A DNA stretch of 11,198 bases from Larix sibirica (lineage: Eukaryota; Streptophyta; Pinopsida; Pinales; Pinaceae), in contig NWUY0304528155.1 in the NCBI GenBank assembly GCA_004151065.3, forward strand, positions 1 to 11,198, read 5' to 3'. The position numbers and the translations under genes are program-made. Shown here piece after piece: positions 7,085 to 11,198 of the stretch (positions within the stretch are counted from its first letter, which is position 1; every line of letters starts with the position of its first letter). The notes beneath the pieces are model-generated. The model was not told the origin of the DNA. It made no database searches and saw only the letters and a list, made by a program, of their open reading frames with translations.

Positions 7085-7710
7085 AAATTTATTTGAGTCG
7101 TCGTCATAATCAATCTCATTGTTGGGAGTAAGATTGTCATTATCATTTTTTGGGGGCATCCATGCATTGTTCATCACCTCCACGTTAGGTACAATAACCT
7201 TCCAACCATCCTTTTGATGTTGTTTTTGATTCTCTAAAATCTAGTGCTAGCGTTGGAATATCATTTGATGGCCATGTAGCAGGGTTGGATGGCTAGTTGT
7301 GGCTTGACCAACTTTGCAATTAGGCCTCCCTGCACTTCCTTGAGATGGTATGGGTGGAGCAAAAGGGATCGAGGAATTAGCATGAGGCTCTCTCTGCAAT
7401 GTGTAGGGCACCCCTCTGGAATAATCTAGGAGTTAGTGTAGATGCAAAAAATCCAACTTTACCTTTTGGACTTAAACTGCAATCTATAGTGAAAGATTAA
7501 CTTAAATTAACATCTTCTCAACCAAGGAGAAAGTCCTGTCGACTTGGGCTTCTTTAAATGAAATTACATTATCTTTTTGTAGATTAACAACAAAAATTCT
7601 ATTCTAACAAGCTGCTTGGAAGCATCTAATTCAATGGCCAAAGGTAATTTGTCCCCTAGCAAGTTAGACATTATAGGGGAGTAAGGAGGCATTGGCAAGA
7701 GAAGACCCAT
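7085..7710 (-). pseudogene. Decayed protein-coding stretch, family not recognised
   Basis: The minus strand carries runs of coding-like sequence in changing frames. First is a 48-codon frame from an ATG at 7710 to a TAA at 7564 (MGLLLPMPPYSP, then LLGDKLPLAIELDASKQLV). A +1 shift gives DNVISFKEAQVDRTFSLVEK and VQKVKLDFLHL, helical and possibly coiled. Last comes a Pro/Ser/His-rich part (RGVPYTLQREPHANSSIPFA) ending in an acidic tail (DNDNLTPNNEIDYDDDSNKF). Only a few stops interrupt it. The arrangement (helical N-half, Pro-rich middle, acidic end) resembles a transposon gag or ORF1, but I recognise no family. Confidence is in its being decayed coding DNA, not in a function. Confidence 0.3.
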
Positions 7711-7900
7711 TTATAGGTAGACTTAGCAAAGCAACCAATCCAAAAGAGATGCTTTAGGCTTTCATGTTAACCATGGAAAAGGAATGAGGGTTAGGTAATT
7801 CTAGGATGACCTAGTGTATGGACTACAACAAGTCCATTTGAGATAAGGGACCAAGCAATGGAGGGCTTTTTCAACTCAATCAATTTTTGTCATAAAGTTG

Positions 7901-8060
7901 TGTTAGGGACTAAGTCACATAAATGACATAATGATGTCATAACTAAGTAATTAATAAGTTAGAGAAAGGGCATCGTGTAACTTGCATAATGTATGTCTTT
8001 TCCACCATGTATTGAGACTTCTCTTCATTGAATAATATCCAGGTACATTCTCTATATCTC
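7901..8060 (+). mobile_element. Possible LTR fragment
   Basis: The segment begins TGTTAGGGACTAAGTCACAT, a common style of LTR start, and contains the inverted pair ATGACAT/ATGTCAT. It ends in a pattern like an LTR's transcribed end (CTTCTCTTCATTGAATAATATCC). No 3' border, partner LTR or primer-binding site was found, and it may be a solo or truncated LTR. Confidence 0.25.
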
Positions 8061-8168
8061 TTTTAGTCGTGCCTTGCTATCGTAGCTCGATCCATGAACT
8101 GTTGGAGCTTTTGTGCGCTACTTGTAGGCCTTGCTGCACTTGTGACTAGTCATCTTTCATGGTAGTGA

Positions 8169-8515
8169 CCTAGTAGCCGTGACCCACTCACACACCTATT
8201 CCTTGCATTCACTTGTCCCCTTCTCCTCCTTGATTGCACCCTCTGCTATTTCCATCTCCTTGCCTTCTTCCTTCTTTCCCTTCAACTACCCTTGTTCACC
8301 CCTACTCTCCTCCCCTCCCCCATCCACCGACGCAACAGGTTGCTTACATGCCTCGACTTACTCACCTATGAGTCGTGACCCACGACCCTCACTCCCCTTT
8401 CCCTTACCCCATTACTCTCCATCTGTCCCTTACTCCTCTTACCTGCAGGTCCCCTCAACCCCACATCCCCTATATCTTCCCTACCCATGCCCTCACATGC
8501 TCCTATGATCTCCTT
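8169..8515 (+). other. Strongly pyrimidine-rich tract, about 350 bp
   Basis: The plus strand is dominated by C and T (CCTTCTCCTCCTTG, CTCCCCTCCCCC, CCTTACCCC), with few purines. An open frame of 109 codons (8179-8508) runs through it and gives a Ser/Pro/Leu/Tyr-rich peptide. This is what C/T-rich DNA produces by chance, because the stop codons TAA, TAG and TGA need purines. There is no recognisable domain, so I treat it as low-complexity DNA. Confidence 0.6.
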
Positions 8516-8559
8516 CTCTATGGTTGGTGTTACCAACTGAGTTGCACATAGTTGGACTT

Positions 8560-8561
8560 NN
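8560..8561. other. Two ambiguous bases (NN), assembly gap or join
   Basis: Two N characters separate TTGGACTT from AATAAAAG. A two-base gap can stand for a gap of unknown length or a corrected overlap, so continuity between the left and right parts of the window is not guaranteed. Confidence 0.95.
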
Positions 8562-9076
8562 AATAAAAGAAGATCTTAAGCAGTGATATTAAGTAGCAAC
8601 TAACATGCATAGATTGAGGACGCATTCCTTAGCCAACAAGTGTCTTTCGACAGTGAAATCTATCTACCCTAATCACTTCTGGGATAGATCATCCTGATCT
8701 GAAATTGTACTTCACAGGTTACACAGTATTCAACAAGCATTACAGAAATTCAAGTTACCTAAGAGCGCATTCTTGGAAGGGCGCAACCTTGGATCACTGA
8801 GGGCGCATTCATCGAGCCATTCAGGCTCTATAAAGCACTCAATTGGGAATTTAATTTGATCCTTAAAAAGCCTGAGGTCCTAAGACCCATTCTTTCAACG
8901 TTAATCTAGAAACCTTTAGGGAAGCCTCCCTTGGACTTTGAAATAGCCAAATAGGCCTAAAACGTGGGAAGATCTTTGCTGAGGTGACAGTGGCAAATCA
9001 TCTTCTGCAATTACACTTGTAGCATTAGCGGATTAGGACTTTGCCACTTAGGTGTGAAAACAAACTATAACACAGT
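8562..9076. other. No clear gene; possible upstream part of a decayed transposase
   Basis: Three copies of (G)CGCATTC or ACGCATTC occur (near 8620, 8764 and 8803) with no obvious unit around them. On the plus strand near 9013-9030 a TCSISG string recalls the TCSxSG motif of hAT dimerisation domains, but in a different frame from the remnant that follows. Nothing else is supportable. Confidence 0.4.
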
Positions 9077-9379
9077 GCCCTATGTCTTGCACATAGAAAA
9101 ACACCAGAGAATTGGAGGGGACCAGTAACACACTTGAATGTGGATCCAAAGCAGGATGCACATATAGATGAGGACGAAGGATGACATACAGTGCAGCACA
9201 AATTGGTTACTGTGCCATTAATTACTTATCAGGGTGACTCTGAGTCAGATAATGGCATTCACATGGATGGTGTTGATGAATTTATACAACAAATGGGTGC
9301 AGACTACTCAATGACTCTTTTATGCTCATTTGATGTTGATTGTTGCATCTGCTTTCCGGTGTTCACTATTGAGTTTTGA
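9077..9379 (+). pseudogene. Probable hAT-type transposase C-terminal remnant
   Basis: A single frame from 9077 to the TGA at 9377-9379 has one internal stop (TGA 9182-9184). It reads ENWRGPVTHLNVDPKQDAH, IDEDEG, the stop, then GDSESDNGIHMDGVDEFIQQ and a Cys/Phe-rich end. Plant hAT transposases end with a dimerisation domain followed by a variable acidic tail; the acidic DEDE and DxVDEF strings and the upstream TCSISG string fit this only loosely. A C-rich terminal structure ending CCCTG, as in hAT ends, lies 470 bp downstream in the right orientation. The remnant may start in mid-protein, and the bulk of the enzyme is missing or beyond the NN. Confidence 0.35.
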
Positions 9380-9590
9380 TATGAATCATGATAGACTTTA
9401 ACTCTTTAGAATCTATATATTAATGACCCAATGTTTGAGACTTTACTATTTACTATTTTAGTATTTTCTTAGTGCTATTTAGAATCTCAATCATTCTAAT
9501 TAATTTTTTTATAACTTAATTGGTTTCATGTAGTACTGATCAATATAACTATATTTTGAATGTTATAATTTATAAATTCAAATCAGAAAA

Positions 9591-9704
9591 ATGAAATACA
9601 ATGGTGATTGAAGAATCATATTGTATCATTTATTGTGATTGATGAAATACAATGTTGATTGATGAATCATGTTTGTATCTTTTTTTGTGATTGATGAAAT
9701 ATAA
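9591..9704. repeat. Tandem repeat with a 51-52-bp unit
   Basis: ATGAAATACAATG(G/T)TGATTG opens the units at 9591 and 9642, each followed by A(A/T)GAATCAT, TTGTATC and a T-rich string. A third unit is cut off after 9694 (ATGAAATATAACGAG). The unit is itself built from ATTGATGAA-type words. It sits between the transposase-like remnant and the C-rich terminus, so it may be subterminal transposon DNA. Confidence 0.8.
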
Positions 9705-9755
9705 CGAGACTTTCGATCATAAATATATCATTTCTTATTTATAATTTCATATCTA

Positions 9756-9848
9756 CAGGGACCCCTACCCCAAGGATCCCATCGTCCCCCGTGACGCTCG
9801 CTAAAATTTGGGGGGTGTCTCCACACACCCCCTAGACAAATTTCCCTG
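9756..9848. mobile_element. C-rich hairpin element with CAGGGA...TCCCTG ends (hAT terminus or MITE)
   Basis: The block begins CAGGGACCCCTACCCC and ends AAATTTCCCTG, so its outer six bases are an inverted pair of the CAGGG type common in hAT terminal repeats. Inside, AAATTTG (9804-9810) plus GGGGGTGT (9811-9818) pairs with ACACCCCC (9825-9832) plus CAAATTT (9837-9843), around a 6-nt loop with a 4-nt bulge. The 8-bp flanks do not match, so it is not a clean MITE insertion. It may be the 3' end of the element carrying the transposase remnant, or a fused pair of ends. Confidence 0.5.
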
Positions 9849-10252
9849 ATTGCACATCCCAGAAACTTCTTGGAACATTGGCTATAACCCATAAGTGCAT
9901 CTTGATTAGTTACTGGGCAAAATGCAAAAGTAACATTAGCATATATTTACTGTGAGAAATGAACTACAATATCACTGGCATTCCAAATAAGCAGTCCATT
10001 AGATAACCTAAAAACTTCTTTGTAGCCCATACATTTTGTGCAGCATCCATTGAACTCATAAAAGCACTTCCTTGTCTTGAATCTTGTAAAAATTAGTAAC
10101 TCTGATCAATACATAATCATAATAACCTATCATTATGGTAGCAAACTATGAAAGTGTTATATAATTTCATATATCTCATAAAATTTATGCACAATATCTT
10201 AAAAGAGCACATCAAACACAGATATGGGCTTTTTTAAGTGGTTAACTGATAC
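9849..10252 (-). other. Probable symplekin intron, no exon recognised
   Basis: This lies downstream of the larger symplekin-like exon on the minus strand. It begins with donor GTATCAG (plus 10246-10252). A short open minus-strand stretch near 9960-10075 (SSMDAAQNVW) has no family match that I recognise, and I leave it uncalled. Confidence 0.45.
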
Positions 10253-10393
10253 CTCTTTTACAAGTGCTCTTGATTCATCAATATCCATGCCATCTCCAGT
10301 CTGGAGGCCATCCATTACTGAAAGCATCCTCTTTGTAGCAAACTCCTCTATATTTTGTGAAAGGTAGCTCAATGGATACAACTTGTTCGCAAC
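10253..10393 (-). CDS. Symplekin homologue, 47-codon internal exon
   Basis: Symplekin is the nuclear scaffold of the cleavage and polyadenylation machinery (the plant homologue is ESP4), holding CPSF and CstF factors during mRNA 3'-end formation. The 141-nt exon is bounded on the minus strand by TGTATCCAG (acceptor) and GTATCAG (donor), with both introns in phase 0. It encodes VANKLYPLSYLSQNIEEFAT, then KRMLSVMDGLQTGDGMDIDE and SRALVKE, with no stop. The first half (LVANKLYPL...IExFA..LLS) matches what I remember of a conserved block in plant symplekin; the acidic second half is expected to vary. It joins in frame to the 48-nt exon upstream. The frame is open past the exon start, but the ATG near 10381 is not a gene start. 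Splice sites look functional. Recognition is from memory. Confidence 0.65.
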
Positions 10394-10607
10394 CTGGATA
10401 CAGATGCCATTTAATGCATCTTATGCTTTGCTAGCCATAAATCAAGGGTAAGGTGCTCAAAAGGATTTGTAATTACTTGAAACCATACAGTACCACATCA
10501 CCATGGTCCATAACAAATAGTCAGCTGGCCATTTATTTTATTTGATTGTTAAAAGCAAAGAAATGCATTTTTCAATTGTCTTGGAAGGAGAGAAAGAATA
10601 ATAATAC
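10394..10607 (-). other. 214-bp intron between the two symplekin exons
   Basis: On the minus strand it starts GTATTATTATTC (donor at plus 10606-10607) and ends CTGTATCCAG (acceptor at plus 10394-10395). It is AT-rich and of ordinary plant length. A 61-codon open frame on the plus strand (10546-10731) overlaps it and the next exon and is a chance shadow. Confidence 0.65.
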
Positions 10608-10655
10608 CAGACGAATCGCCTTAGTCCGCACTTCTTCAATGCTATGCACTGCACT
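10608..10655 (-). CDS. Symplekin homologue, 16-codon internal exon
   Basis: This exact 48-nt exon lies on the minus strand between acceptor ATATTGCAG and donor GTATTATT, in phase 0 at both ends. It encodes SAVHSIEEVRTKAIRL, which continues directly into VANKLYPL of the next exon. The joined KAIRL-VANKLYPL string is the conserved symplekin signature I rely on for both exons. It is far too short to be found by open-frame length, and the intact reading frame and splice sites in decayed surroundings argue for selection. The preceding exon lies beyond the right edge of the window. Confidence 0.65.
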
Positions 10656-11079
10656 CTGCAATATACACAACACAACAGTAATTAAACAAGAAATATTTAC
10701 AAGCAAAATTCAATATTTAGAACCACACTAAAAATTGTTAAGCTGAATGCATAACATTAAATGCAATAAAACTTGGAAGCAAACAACAGTATAGTCTATT
10801 ATCTCTACATTTAGTCCAAGAAGTTTTAAAAAAATGCACTGAGGAATGTCACTGAAGGCAATGGAAATGCAATTAGATATTCACAACAGTTGAGAGATAA
10901 GCATATGGATAAGGATTTTTAATATTCCTTCAAAAATATCCCAAAACAATCCCACCACTATCTAGCACTTACTAAAAGGTACCACAAACTTACTTCACAT
11001 GTTCACTAATGTTTCTAGCATACAGTTAAGTAAGGAAAAAATATTTTTCAAAACAAAAAGGTAAACCAAAGTTACAAAT
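10656..11079 (-). other. Probable symplekin intron (upstream side), AT-rich
   Basis: No exon or coding block was recognised. The minus strand approaches the 16-codon exon through TGTGTTGTGTATATTGCAG, a plausible acceptor. Confidence 0.5.
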
Positions 11080-11175
11080 ATCGTGTCGGCGAATATATCG
11101 CCGAGGGTCCAAAAAGAAATTATCGGATTTATCGGCGAAAATGTCGGCAAACATCGGCAATATATCGGCAAACTT
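11080..11175. repeat. TCGGC-motif array with about one-helical-turn spacing
   Basis: TCGG starts at 11086, 11123, 11132, 11144, 11154 and 11165, plus one inverted copy (CCGA at 11101-11104). The last five are 9, 12, 10 and 11 bp apart, averaging 10.5. Units look like (A/T)ATCGGC(A/G)A(A/T). The array begins after a poly-A-rich stretch and probably continues in the intron insertion beyond the window. It resembles subterminal transposon arrays, but no terminal repeat is visible. Confidence 0.6.
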
Positions 11176-11198
11176 AAAAAAATACAAAAATATTCATT

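Noticed and set aside
8179-8508. 109-codon Ser/Pro-rich open frame
   Set aside because: Explained by the C/T-rich strand, which rarely forms stop codons; no domain or signal supports a protein.
10546-10731. 61-codon plus-strand open frame
   Set aside because: Antisense to the 16-codon symplekin exon and its introns; no family resemblance.

Overview
This window reads as nuclear DNA of a seed plant. Large AT-rich, transposon-littered introns surround very small, well-conserved exons, and the transposable elements are old and mutated. That combination is typical of a big gymnosperm (conifer-like) genome, but the sequence does not prove the lineage. No complete gene, tRNA, rRNA or CRISPR array is visible. 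Most longer open frames are chance or belong to decayed transposons.

Layout, left to right. Positions 1-984 are non-coding: a GCTCAC-type minisatellite, a 34-bp-period direct repeat, and a cluster of AAACGG/AAACCC motifs that looks like the end of an Ac-like hAT DNA transposon. Directly beside it (993-2972, + strand) lies a decayed Ty3/gypsy pol. It holds RNase H sequence up to three times (one 394-bp tandem duplication plus an outlying fragment), then an integrase with lost catalytic residues and a 14-bp perfect hairpin. A tandem repeat (3005-3342) follows, then a second, opposite-strand Ty3/gypsy integrase relic (3725-4000), LTR-like repeated blocks (4400-4830) and an opposite-strand Ty1/copia-type gag relic (4834-5068).

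At 5559-5612 (+) there is a 54-nt exon with clean splice sites. Its peptide matches the start of the FHA domain of plant NBS1 (nibrin). Positions 5613-8560 hold no further recognisable exon, only simple repeats, an unrecognised decayed coding stretch on the minus strand (7085-7710), a possible LTR and a 350-bp pyrimidine-rich tract. Two N bases at 8560-8561 mark an assembly uncertainty.

Right of the Ns are a probable hAT transposase C-terminal remnant (9077-9379), a 51-bp tandem repeat and a C-rich terminal-hairpin element (9756-9848). Then come two consecutive minus-strand exons (10608-10655, then 10253-10393) that encode a well-conserved piece of symplekin, the scaffold protein of mRNA 3'-end processing. 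The last 120 bases carry TCGG motifs spaced about one DNA helical turn apart.

The two host genes point toward each other, and neither one's next exon is found between them. Either each has very long, interleaved introns, or one is a displaced fragment, or the NN joint is a false join. No genes here work as an operon. The most interesting non-genic signals are the two helically phased short-motif arrays, which resemble subterminal transposase-binding arrays of hAT elements.
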